A DNA stretch of 64,000 nucleotides from the NCBI RefSeq assembly GCF_002095395.1, contig NZ_MJEI01000089.1, positions 1 through 64,000 of the forward strand, in the 5' to 3' direction. Shown here one piece after another: positions 17,677-26,865 of the stretch. The notes below the pieces were generated by a model, which saw nothing but the letters and a program-made list of their open reading frames with translations, was not told where the DNA came from and ran no database searches. The DNA is from Williamsia sp. 1135. GTDB lineage: Bacteria > Actinomycetota > Actinomycetes > Mycobacteriales > Mycobacteriaceae. Made by a program: the position numbers and the translations under genes. Every line of letters starts with the position of its first letter. The stretch's first letter is position 1.

Positions 17677-18651
17677 ATGAGATTCCTTCTGGAAGAAGAG
17701 CATCACGACCTCGCAGCCTCGATCGATGCGATGCTGGCGAAGTCAGACCTGCCCGCGGTGATCCGGTCCTGGAACGATGGCGACGTCGAACCGGGACGCG
17801 CAGTGTGGGCCAAGCTGGCAGAAACCGGTGTCAACGCGCTGCTTGTCACCGAGGACGACGGTGGCATCGGCGCGGGAGCCGTCGAGATGGTGGTCGCGGT
17901 CGAGCAACTCGGTCGCCACTGCGTGCCCGGCCCCGTCGCCGAAACAATTGCTGCCGCACCCATTCTGCTGCGCGATGCCGGCCTCACCGATCAGCTCGGC
18001 GCCATGGCCGAAGGTGAGGTGGTCACGCTCGCGCTGCCGCCGCACGTCCACTACGCGGTGGACACCGCTTTTGCCGCACACTCCTATCTGGCCGAAGGCG
18101 CGGTGCTGAGCGCTGCGGTCGCCACAGATTCTCGGGCCTCGGTCGACCTGGCCAGGACGCTGTCCGTCGTTCAGGCGGGTGATCGTCTCGCAGAGGTCGA
18201 CACCGGCCGCGCCTTCGATCACGGCGCACTCGCCACGGCCGCGCAGCTCATCGGACTCGCCCAGACGATGCTGACGCTGAGCGGTGAATACGCGAAGACC
18301 CGCAAACAGTTCGGCCGCGAGATCGGATCGTTCCAGGCCGTCAAACATCATCTCGCCGACGTCGCCGTCGCCGTGGAGATGGCACGTCCTCTGGTTCACG
18401 GCGCCGCACTCGCCCTCGATGGCCGGGTGCCCGAGCCGCAGTGGGCTTCGCGCGACGTATCGGCCGCGAAAGTCGCTGCCGGTCAAGCCGCTTACCTGGC
18501 ATCGCGCGTGGGACTGCAGGTGCTCGGGGCGTTCGGGTACACCCAGGAGCACGACCTCTCGCTCTACCTCACGAAGACCCGGGCCCTGCTCACCGCGTGG
18601 GGCACACCCGCAGCGCACCGCGCCCGCGTACTGGAGTTGATCACCGCATGA
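17677..18651 (+). CDS. Acyl-CoA dehydrogenase, short beta-type subunit (FadE32-like)
   Basis: 324 residues, shorter than classical 380-residue dehydrogenases and lacking the usual Ser/Thr-rich FAD signature in the N-terminal half. The C-terminal domain is well kept (YAKTRKQFGREIGSFQAVKHHLADV; FGYTQEHDLSLYLTKTRALL). Such short proteins are the partner subunits of heteromeric acyl-CoA dehydrogenases in steroid degradation. It begins one base after the previous stop and its own stop overlaps the next start (ATGA), so stoichiometric translation is likely. Confidence 0.87.
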   Translation: MRFLLEEEHHDLAASIDAMLAKSDLPAVIRSWNDGDVEPGRAVWAKLAETGVNALLVTEDDGGIGAGAVEMVVAVEQLGRHCVPGPVAETIAAAPILLRDAGLTDQLGAMAEGEVVTLALPPHVHYAVDTAFAAHSYLAEGAVLSAAVATDSRASVDLARTLSVVQAGDRLAEVDTGRAFDHGALATAAQLIGLAQTMLTLSGEYAKTRKQFGREIGSFQAVKHHLADVAVAVEMARPLVHGAALALDGRVPEPQWASRDVSAAKVAAGQAAYLASRVGLQVLGAFGYTQEHDLSLYLTKTRALLTAWGTPAAHRARVLELITA

Positions 18652-19745
18652 GTCTGTATTCACCTGGCATCGACACCGAAGAGCAGGCCGCTCTGCGCGA
18701 TTCCGTTGCATCACTGCTGAATCGGAAAGCTGATTCAACTGCAGTACGAGCAGCGACGAGGGCTCCGGAGCGCTACGACCACGCCCTCTGGTCCACCCTC
18801 TGCGAGCAGATCGGCGTCGCTGCGCTGATCATTCCGGAACAGTTCGACGGGGTCGGTGCGAGCCTGACGGAGGCGCACGTCGTCCTCGAAGAGCTCGGCA
18901 GGCACCTCGCCCCGGTCCCGATGCTCGGTTCCGCGGTGCTCGCCACCTCCGCACTGCTGCTCACCGGAGACGACGAGGCCTGTGCAGCAACGCTCCCCAC
19001 CCTCGCGTCCGGGGAGAAGATCGCAGCCTTGTGCTGGGCGAATGCAGCAGGGTGGCGGGAGACCGGCGTCCTCGCGGGTGGCGGAATCCTCTCCGGCACG
19101 GCCCATTACGTACTCGATGGTGAATCCGCCGACATCTTGCTCGTACTGGCCAAATCCGGCGGACTGGTCACGTTGCACCAGGTGGACGCGAACGCCGACG
19201 GCGTGACCCGGGTCGCCAATCCGACGATGGACCCCACCCGCCCCCTCGCGACCATCACTTTTGACGATGTCGATGCCGTCACCATCCCGACGCCGTCCGG
19301 CATCGAGGACAGTCTCCGCGCCATCGCCTTTGTCGCGCTGAGTGCCGAACAGGTCGGCGCTGCGCGGGCCGCACTCGATCTGACCGTCGAATACACCAAG
19401 TCGCGCAAGCAATTCGGTCGGGTGATCGGGTCGTTCCAAGCACTCAAACACCGGATGGCCGACATGTACGCACTCACCGAGACCGCACATTCGATCTCGT
19501 ACGCGGCCGTCGATGCACTCGTCACCAAAGCACCCGATGCGCTGGAACTCGCAGACAGCGCGCGCGTCTACTGCTCAGAGGCGTTCTCCCACATCGCCGG
19601 TGAGACGATTCAACTACACGGCGGAATCGGCATCACCTGGGAACACGACGCCCAGCTGTTCTTCAAACACGCACATGGGAGCGCACAGCTCTTCGGCCAG
19701 CCGCGGTATTCACTCGAACGTCTCGCCCGCGCCGCCGGTCTGTAA
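18648..19745 (+). CDS. Acyl-CoA dehydrogenase, beta-type subunit (FadE18/FadE33-like)
   Basis: 365 residues from ATG 18648, which overlaps the previous stop by 4 bases. The C-terminal domain is canonical (YTKSRKQFGRVIGSFQALKHRMADM; LHGGIGITWEHDAQLFFKHAHG), while the N-terminal half is divergent. It is the last gene of the KstR2-box operon; the next gene converges on it. One alpha and two different beta subunits in one operon suggest either two alternative heterotetramers sharing the alpha subunit, as described for FadE31 with FadE32 or FadE33, or one mixed complex. Confidence 0.87.
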   Translation: MSLYSPGIDTEEQAALRDSVASLLNRKADSTAVRAATRAPERYDHALWSTLCEQIGVAALIIPEQFDGVGASLTEAHVVLEELGRHLAPVPMLGSAVLATSALLLTGDDEACAATLPTLASGEKIAALCWANAAGWRETGVLAGGGILSGTAHYVLDGESADILLVLAKSGGLVTLHQVDANADGVTRVANPTMDPTRPLATITFDDVDAVTIPTPSGIEDSLRAIAFVALSAEQVGAARAALDLTVEYTKSRKQFGRVIGSFQALKHRMADMYALTETAHSISYAAVDALVTKAPDALELADSARVYCSEAFSHIAGETIQLHGGIGITWEHDAQLFFKHAHGSAQLFGQPRYSLERLARAAGL

Positions 19746-19757
19746 ATTACCCGTCGG

Positions 19758-19817
19758 ATCGGCACGCTCGACGGCGTTATCGGCACGGTCGGCGGCGTTA
19801 TCAGCAGGGTCGGCGGG
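19758..19817. repeat. 21-bp imperfect tandem repeat, about 2.8 copies
   Basis: Units start at 19758, 19779 and 19800, each beginning ATCGGCACG or a close variant and containing GTCGGCGGCGTT. It fills the space between two convergent genes where other gene pairs in the window have a hairpin. Confidence 0.65.
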
Positions 19818-19843
19818 AGGTCCGGCAGGGTCGACGCGAAGAA

Positions 19844-20476
19844 TCATCTCGGGTTCAGGCGGGCAACCACCTGAGCGAACTCGTCTTCCGTCACGGGGGT
19901 CGCATCGAGGTGCTCGCCGCCTGGGCGCAGGCCGGCGAACATGATGGCAAGGGCCCTGCGCCAACCGGAATCGGTGATCCCCCGCGTGGTTTCGACGACG
20001 CCGCGCATCGCCCAGAAGATCACATCGATATCGGTCAGTCCCACGTCTCCCCTGACCCGGCCGTGTGACTTTGCGGTGTCCAGCAGCTCCGCGAGAATCG
20101 TCCGGAACTCGCGTTTGTGGGCGGCGGTCTCGTCGTCGTTCCACACCCGGGACAGACAACCCCGGTTGGTCGCCTGGATGGTGCCGACGCCGTACATCAG
20201 CTGCTCGAGCCCCTCACCGCGCGGAGCAGTCTGCGCCGCATGTGCCGCGTCGACGAAGTCGATGAACACCTGCCGCACCAGTTCGCTGATGAGCGCTTCC
20301 TTCGTGGGAAAACGTCGATAGAGCGTTCCCGTCCCGACGCCGGCGCGTCGAGCGATCTCGTCCACGCCGACCTCCAGGCCGCGCTCGCTGAACACCGCGG
20401 CAGCAGCGTCGAGCAGCCGCTGCCTATTCTCTGCGGCATCGCGGCGGAGCACCTTCTCCGTGGTCACAGACTTCAT
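19844..20476 (-). CDS. TetR family transcriptional regulator
   Basis: 210 residues. The TetR helix-turn-helix is at about 25-60 (VDEIARRAGVGTGTLYRRFPTKEAL), followed by an all-helical ligand domain. Its ATG overlaps the stop of the upstream MFS gene by 4 bases (ATGA), so the two form one operon and the regulator probably controls the transporter. The transporter reading frame is disturbed, so the regulator may now lack a functional partner. It is not KstR or KstR2: sequence and context differ. Confidence 0.88.
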   Translation of the reverse strand: MKSVTTEKVLRRDAAENRQRLLDAAAAVFSERGLEVGVDEIARRAGVGTGTLYRRFPTKEALISELVRQVFIDFVDAAHAAQTAPRGEGLEQLMYGVGTIQATNRGCLSRVWNDDETAAHKREFRTILAELLDTAKSHGRVRGDVGLTDIDVIFWAMRGVVETTRGITDSGWRRALAIMFAGLRPGGEHLDATPVTEDEFAQVVARLNPR

Positions 20477-21948
20477 TCCGACTTGGCACCCGACAACGTG
20501 CCACCTGCGACCATGGCTAGCTCGGGGTGCGGCATGTCAGCGGGGTCCTCGAGATGGGTCTGCTTGTTCCGCTTCACCGTGGGAATGAACAAGGCGGCGA
20601 CCGAGGCCAGTACACCGGCCGCGCCGAGCATCGCGAAGCCGTTGGTGTAGCCCGACTCGACCGGGACGCCCGACGACGAGGCTCCGATGGCGATGACGCT
20701 GGCCATGAACGCCGCGCCCAACGAGCCACCGATGGTGCGGATGTTGGCATTCATACCGCTGGCCACACCGGTCTGCTCCTGCGGTACCGAAGCGACCACC
20801 ACGTTCGACATCGCGGAGAAGACCAAGCCGAATCCGATTCCCGAGATGGCGTTCGCGAGATGGATGTCGATCTCGGATGAATGCAGGAAAGCCAGCATGA
20901 AGTAGCTGCCCGCCGTGATCAGTGATCCGACGACCAAGAGATTCTTGGAGCCGAAACGTGCCGCGAGACGCCCGGAGAAGAGTCCGACCGCGAACATCGC
21001 GACCGCGTTGGGCAGGAGCATCAACCCCGATTCGGTGACCGTGGCACCGAATCCGTACCCGGCCGATGACGGTACCTGCAAGAACTGCGGCAGGAATCCC
21101 AGACCGGCGTACATGCCGACACCCATCAGCAGGGCGATGAGATTGGCGGCCCACACACCGCGGATACGCATCATCTTCATGTCGATCAATGGGTTCGACG
21201 ACCGCGACTCAGCGACGATCCACGCCACCACCACCACCAGCGCAACCCCGAGCAGGCCGATCACCTTTGGAGAACTCCAGCCCCACTTGGGAGCCTGGCT
21301 GACAGCGAGCAGGAGCGCGACGAGCCACGCCGACAGCAGAAGAGCCGTCAGCCAGTTGATCTTTCCGTGGGTCCGGATCGGGGACTCCGGGATCAGGACC
21401 AACGCAGCCACTCCGGCCAGACCGGTGATGATCAGCGGGATCCAGAAGAGCCAGTGATACCCGAGTAGCTCGACGATCGGACCGGCCAGCACGATGCCGG
21501 CACCGGCACCGACGGAGATCAACGCGGCGATGAGGCCGATCGCGCCGGGCACCTTGGCTCTGGGGAACTCGTCTCGGATGATCCGAAGGCCAGGGGCAGC
21601 ACGCCGCCGCCGATTCCCTGGACGACGCGCGCGATGATCATCACCGTCAGGGTCGACGCCAGTGCGGCGAGCAGTGAACCCGCGGCAAGGGCGGCGAGCG
21701 CGATGACGAACACCCGCTTCTTGCCGTACATGTCGCCGAGGCGTCCCATGATCGGCGTGGAGATCGACGCCGACAGCAGGTACGCCGTCAAGACCCACGT
21801 CACGTTGGTCTGATTGGTACCCAATTCGATCTCGACGGTGGGCAGGACCGGCATGACCAGCGACTGCAGCAATGCGAAAGCCGCGACACCGACGGTGAGG
21901 ACGGCGAACGTGACCTGGTGGGTGCGTCCGGCTGGGCGCGGATGTCAT
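20473..21948 (-). pseudogene. MFS transporter (EmrB/QacA-like) with two compensating frameshifts
   Basis: A continuous 491-codon frame starts at ATG 21948 with a good AGGAG ribosome site 5 bases upstream. Residues 1-4 and from about 123 on make sense: IIRDEFPRAKVPGAIGLIAA and the following ten or so membrane segments are normal MFS sequence. Codons 5-122, however, read as Arg/His-rich nonsense, whereas the +1 frame of the same DNA encodes proper MFS sequence (VTFAVLTVGVAAFALLQSL... to ...VVQGIGGGVLPLAFG). One extra base between about 21926 and 21945 and one missing base near 21583 would explain this. As read, transmembrane segments 1-4 are lost. Sequencing error and true mutation cannot be separated here. 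Confidence 0.8.
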
Positions 21949-22069
21949 GCGAGCTCCTGAGTGCTAGCCGGAGCCGACGCTCCGCATTCCAGGAACATAT
22001 CAGGTCAACCGGAGGAAGCGCTCCGGATAGCGAAGAACATCGCAGCTACCGTTCACCCGGTGCCCACTG

Positions 22070-23203
22070 TCATTCGAACGCAGCGTTGACCTCGGCCTCG
22101 GTGAGCCCGTAGTCCTCCAGCGAGTACTTGTGCACCGGCTTGCGATCGCCCGACTTGCTCTCTTCGTCCAGCGCCCGCATCTCGGCGGCCGCAGCGTCGG
22201 TGAGATCCAACCCGAAGGTCCGGTAGATGTTCTCCACAGTGCCCATCGGATCGGTGCGGAAATCCTTGAAGTCGACGTCGATGAACTGAGCCGGGTCGTA
22301 CTTTGCCCGAGCCGTGTTGAAAGCGTGCAATCCCCGCGACCACAGCTCCAGCTGCGTCTTCCCGATCAGCTCGCCGTTGAAGACGGTTGACCACCCTTCG
22401 CCCGCGGCCTCGGCCAGGCTGCACATCGAGGGGATGATCGTGGCAGGCGGCCGGTGGGTCTGGACGATCAGCGCATCGGGGTAGATGGCCATCAACTCGT
22501 CGAGAGCGAACAGATGGCTCGGATTCTTCAGGATCCACCGACGCTCGGGTTGATTGAGGCCGATCAGCTGGAGATTCTTCTTGTGGCGTGTGTACGCGTT
22601 GGTCCAATTCTGCTGCTGCAGCCACTCCGAATACGTCGGAAGGTACGACAGCGACTCGTACGAGATCGATTTGAAGGTCTGCCGCAGCAGCTGCCAGCAT
22701 TCCTCCACATCGGACGCACTCATGTAGTGCAGCCCCATGAACTCGGGATTTTCGACGTGGTGCTGCTCCAGGCCGCCCTGGATCTGCTGGAACACCGGAT
22801 TCGACTCCCAGGTGTCCCGCGGTGGCCGGGGTTGCGGGAACTCGGCGAGCCACATCTCGAGCCCTTGATGGCCGGGGTCGGCCGTCAGCAAACGGTGCAG
22901 GGCGGTGGTGCCGGTGCGCGGCAGGCCTGTGACGAAGATGGGCCTCCGCACTGGTGCGCTCGCGTACTCCGGGTTGGCTTTCCACGATGCTTCGCTGAGC
23001 AGCCGGGCCACCAGCGCACCACGCAGGAAGTACCGGTTCATCTTGCTGCCGAGCTCGGTCATCCCCGCGTCCCGCACATAGGACTCCAACAGCACGCCGA
23101 GCGCCTCGGTGTAGTCATCGACACCGAAGTCGTCGAGGCCACAGGCCTTGGTGGCGGAGGCATGCAGGTCTTCGACCGTACCGACATCGGTTCTGGTGGT
23201 CAT
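22070..23203 (-). CDS. PAPS-dependent sulfotransferase (Rv3529c-like)
   Basis: 377 residues. The 5'-phosphosulfate loop is VTGLPRTGTTALHRLL near residues 91-106, and the 3'-phosphate-binding part lies around HRPPATIIPS near 260. It should transfer a sulfuryl group from PAPS to a hydroxyl; the acceptor is unknown. It is last gene of the hsaA-hsaC-hsaB-DUF1214-SDR-sulfotransferase operon that starts at a KstR box at 28090. In M. tuberculosis the trio Rv3529c-Rv3530c-Rv3531c has the same order of families and is KstR-controlled. The start ATG 23203 lies 12 bp past the SDR stop. Confidence 0.88.
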   Translation of the reverse strand: MTTRTDVGTVEDLHASATKACGLDDFGVDDYTEALGVLLESYVRDAGMTELGSKMNRYFLRGALVARLLSEASWKANPEYASAPVRRPIFVTGLPRTGTTALHRLLTADPGHQGLEMWLAEFPQPRPPRDTWESNPVFQQIQGGLEQHHVENPEFMGLHYMSASDVEECWQLLRQTFKSISYESLSYLPTYSEWLQQQNWTNAYTRHKKNLQLIGLNQPERRWILKNPSHLFALDELMAIYPDALIVQTHRPPATIIPSMCSLAEAAGEGWSTVFNGELIGKTQLELWSRGLHAFNTARAKYDPAQFIDVDFKDFRTDPMGTVENIYRTFGLDLTDAAAAEMRALDEESKSGDRKPVHKYSLEDYGLTEAEVNAAFE

Positions 23204-23215
23204 GAGACGCTCCTT

Positions 23216-24013
23216 TCAGACGTGGTACTCGCCGCAGTTGACATCGAGGGTCTGGCCGGTGATCGCACTGGCCCAATCGGAGGCCAAGAACACTGCCGCC
23301 CGGGCGATCTCATCAGGTTCGGGCAGCCGTTTCAGATCCGATTTCGATGCCGTCTGCTCGTACACCTGCTCAGGTGTGATGCCGTACTTCTTGGCGACCT
23401 CGCCAAAATACCACTTCAACTGGTCGTCCCAGATGTAACCGGGGGCGACGGTGTTGATACGAATCCCCTTCTCCCCCAGCTCTGTCGCCAGTGTCTGCGA
23501 CATCGCGAGCAGCGCCGCCTTGGACAACTTGTAGCTGCCGTACCGCGGTTCGGAGTGCCGCACGACCATCGAGTTGATCATGACGATGGCACCGGACGAC
23601 TTCTCGAGCTCATCGGTGAAGGCCTTGGTCATGCGGAGGCCACCCAGCACGGTCAGGTCGAGGCTGGATCGGATGTGATCGAAATCAGTGCGCGCCAACG
23701 GCTTCATCGAGAGCAACGAGAAGGCGTTGTTGACCAGCACGTCGACTTTGCCGAACTCGGAGACCGTTGCGGCGACGAGCGCCTCGACCGCCGCGTCGTC
23801 GGTGATGTCTGTGCGTACCTGGAGTGAAACACCACCCGCGGCCTCGATCTCTCCGGCGATCGCTGCGAGTCGCGATTCCGTCCGGGCTGCGAGAACAACT
23901 CTGGCTCCGGCTGCCGCGGCCTGCAGCGCGATCGAGCGGCCGAGACCGGGACCGACTCCACCGACCACCACGACCTTGTCTGCCAACAGCCCTGGGTTCC
24001 CCGCGCCGTTCAT
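23216..24013 (-). CDS. Short-chain dehydrogenase/reductase (Rv3530c-like)
   Basis: 265 residues of classical SDR type. The cofactor motif is GGVGPGLGRSIA near residues 18-29, NNAF is near 95, and the active site is Ser (INSMVVRH) with YGSYKLSK near 158. It oxidises or reduces a hydroxyl/keto group with NAD(P). Its ATG overlaps the stop of the DUF1214-like gene by 4 bases. The position between that gene and the sulfotransferase equals the M. tuberculosis Rv3531c-Rv3530c-Rv3529c order, so a steroid-related substrate is likely. Confidence 0.9.
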   Translation of the reverse strand: MNGAGNPGLLADKVVVVGGVGPGLGRSIALQAAAAGARVVLAARTESRLAAIAGEIEAAGGVSLQVRTDITDDAAVEALVAATVSEFGKVDVLVNNAFSLLSMKPLARTDFDHIRSSLDLTVLGGLRMTKAFTDELEKSSGAIVMINSMVVRHSEPRYGSYKLSKAALLAMSQTLATELGEKGIRINTVAPGYIWDDQLKWYFGEVAKKYGITPEQVYEQTASKSDLKRLPEPDEIARAAVFLASDWASAITGQTLDVNCGEYHV

Positions 24014-25215
24014 CCGAGCATCCTCTGCGCGAACCCACGTTGCCGCGAAGCAATACGTTCACGCCAGCCGGTTTCGTCGATCGTGTTGGTGTCGTGATAC
24101 GGCAAGTGCGCCGCGACATCGCCGACGTCGATGATCGCCACGGACGGCCCGTCGGACTCGGTGAGCTCGCGAGAGACCCGCTGCCACCGGAACTGTGCGA
24201 TACCCCGCTGCTTGCCGGTCGTCTCGATCCAGTTGGCGATACCGGGATTCTGCTTGCTGACGACCAGCCGGATCATGCCGTCCGGATCGACCTGTGCCTG
24301 CGCCGTGTTCAGACTCGTTTGATGGTTGACGTAATCGAGCGAGATGTACCACATGCTCCCGAGCTGGAATCCCTGGTACGGCGCATCGGATTTCGGGACC
24401 GTGATCACCATGGCCTCGTTGTCGGCGAGGTCGTAGTGGCCCACCGAGGAGAACTGGGTGCTGAGTCCACCCGGGGTCAACCGAGGTGCGGTCAGGGTGT
24501 TGACCGGAAGATCCAGATAGAACCATTTGGGAAACTTGAACCAGGTGTTGATGCGGGACAACAGCATCTTGCCCGCGACCTGATAGCGGCGGGTGATCTG
24601 GGCCAGTCCGGCTTCCTGAGGAGCGGTACCGACGGTGTCGACGCGCTCGATGCGCAGCTGTCCCTTCTGTGCCGACCAGTCGCTGTAGACCTCGCGCACC
24701 GCCAGCATCGACGACCCCTCGCCCAGCACGAAGTAGTTGGGGCCCGGATCGTCCTTCGGTGGACCGAACCGCAGGGTGAACGAGCCGTCTGGTTCGATGT
24801 CGAGCCGGCGGTCGTCGAACGCGTCGTCACCGCCCGGCACATCGGTCGCGGTGTAATCACCTTTGAGCACCTGGAAGCTCAGATCTGCGGTATCACTGCG
24901 GGTTCCGGTGATCACATACTCGGCATCGGCCTCGACGTTGGCGTGGTAGTAGAGCGTATCGGGGTTGTCGAGGCCCATCTTCGTGTAGGGGCCGGTCGAC
25001 GTCACAAAGAACGGATGACTCTTGCCGTACGCCCATGCCATCTGCAGACTCGCCCGGATGCTGCCTGCGAGATAGTCGTAGCCCTCTGCAAGATCATCAT
25101 CGTTGCGGATGAAATCTGCTGAGGCGATCAGCTTCTCGGCTTCGGCAACTGCCGCTGCGAAGGGCGCCGTGACGTCAGGGGTGACGGTCGCATCGGTGGT
25201 AACAGGGGTGGTCAT
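24010..25215 (-). CDS. DUF1214-like conserved protein (Rv3531c-like)
   Basis: 401 residues without membrane segments or a signal peptide. Segments such as DNPDTLYYHANVEADAEYVITG (about 83-104) and GFQLGSMWYISLDYVNHQTS (about 292-311) are of the DUF1214 type. No catalytic motif is recognised and the function is unknown. It sits in the KstR-box operon between hsaB (63 bp upstream) and the SDR gene (4-base overlap), the place held by Rv3531c in M. tuberculosis. Its steady presence in steroid operons suggests a binding or accessory role; that is an inference. Confidence 0.75.
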   Translation of the reverse strand: MTTPVTTDATVTPDVTAPFAAAVAEAEKLIASADFIRNDDDLAEGYDYLAGSIRASLQMAWAYGKSHPFFVTSTGPYTKMGLDNPDTLYYHANVEADAEYVITGTRSDTADLSFQVLKGDYTATDVPGGDDAFDDRRLDIEPDGSFTLRFGPPKDDPGPNYFVLGEGSSMLAVREVYSDWSAQKGQLRIERVDTVGTAPQEAGLAQITRRYQVAGKMLLSRINTWFKFPKWFYLDLPVNTLTAPRLTPGGLSTQFSSVGHYDLADNEAMVITVPKSDAPYQGFQLGSMWYISLDYVNHQTSLNTAQAQVDPDGMIRLVVSKQNPGIANWIETTGKQRGIAQFRWQRVSRELTESDGPSVAIIDVGDVAAHLPYHDTNTIDETGWRERIASRQRGFAQRMLG

Positions 25216-25278
25216 CTCGCTCCTCTTTGAACGGCCGCAGCACTGGACGTGCCCGCATGCTTCGGTTACCGCCTCGGG

Positions 25279-25851
25279 CTACAACCAGGTGTCGTCACCG
25301 GTCCAGGTCAGGAAGTTCTCGAGCTCCGCCTGAGCCGGGGTGACATGCGGATGCTCTGTGGACAGGTAGCCACCACGGTAGAACAGCAAAGGCTTGTCCT
25401 GCAGCACTTCCCCCAAAGTCTGCACCCTTCCGATCACGATGAAGTGATCTCCGCCGTCGTCGACCCGCTCGAGGGTGCAGTCGACCCACGACAGCGAGTG
25501 TTTGATCACCGGAAGGCCCAGCGGTGAAGGATCCCATTCGATTCCGGCGAACTTGTCGTCTCCGGGTGCACCGAAAGCTGCACTGACGTTCTGCTGGTTG
25601 TTGGAGAGCACGTTCACGCAGAACTTCTTGCTCTGCTCGATCACCTTCCAGCTGCGGGACGTCTTCATCGGGCAGAACAGGACCAGCGGTGGATCGAGCG
25701 ACAGGGCGGCGAACGATTGGCAGGCGAAGCCCACGGGGGTCTCGTCCGGCGCCACCGTCGTGATCACCGTGACCCCGGTACAGAACTGTCCCATTGCGGT
25801 GCGGAACTGCCGACCATCGAAATCATTGGTTCCGAGCGGATGCGAGACCAT
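25279..25851 (-). CDS. hsaB: Flavin reductase of the 3-HSA monooxygenase
   Basis: 190 residues of the flavin-reductase-like, FMN-binding split-barrel family (RTAMGQFCTGVTVITT near 17-32; GFACQSFAALSLDPPLVLFC). HsaB uses NADH to supply reduced flavin to HsaA. It starts 3 bp past the hsaC stop, so both are translated from one message. Size and sequence fit mycobacterial HsaB (Rv3567c). Confidence 0.94.
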   Translation of the reverse strand: MVSHPLGTNDFDGRQFRTAMGQFCTGVTVITTVAPDETPVGFACQSFAALSLDPPLVLFCPMKTSRSWKVIEQSKKFCVNVLSNNQQNVSAAFGAPGDDKFAGIEWDPSPLGLPVIKHSLSWVDCTLERVDDGGDHFIVIGRVQTLGEVLQDKPLLFYRGGYLSTEHPHVTPAQAELENFLTWTGDDTWL

Positions 25852-25854
25852 GAC

Positions 25855-26865
<1,011 letters not shown>

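Noticed and set aside
19710-20159. Minus-strand frame through the tandem repeat, ending in Ala/Asp repeats
   Set aside because: It is out of frame with the clear TetR gene that covers most of the same DNA; only the repeat gives it an orderly look.
25216-25278. A KstR box between hsaB and the DUF1214-like gene
   Set aside because: The 63 bp contain no sequence with the AACnnGTT core, so the downstream genes depend on the hsaA promoter as far as can be seen.
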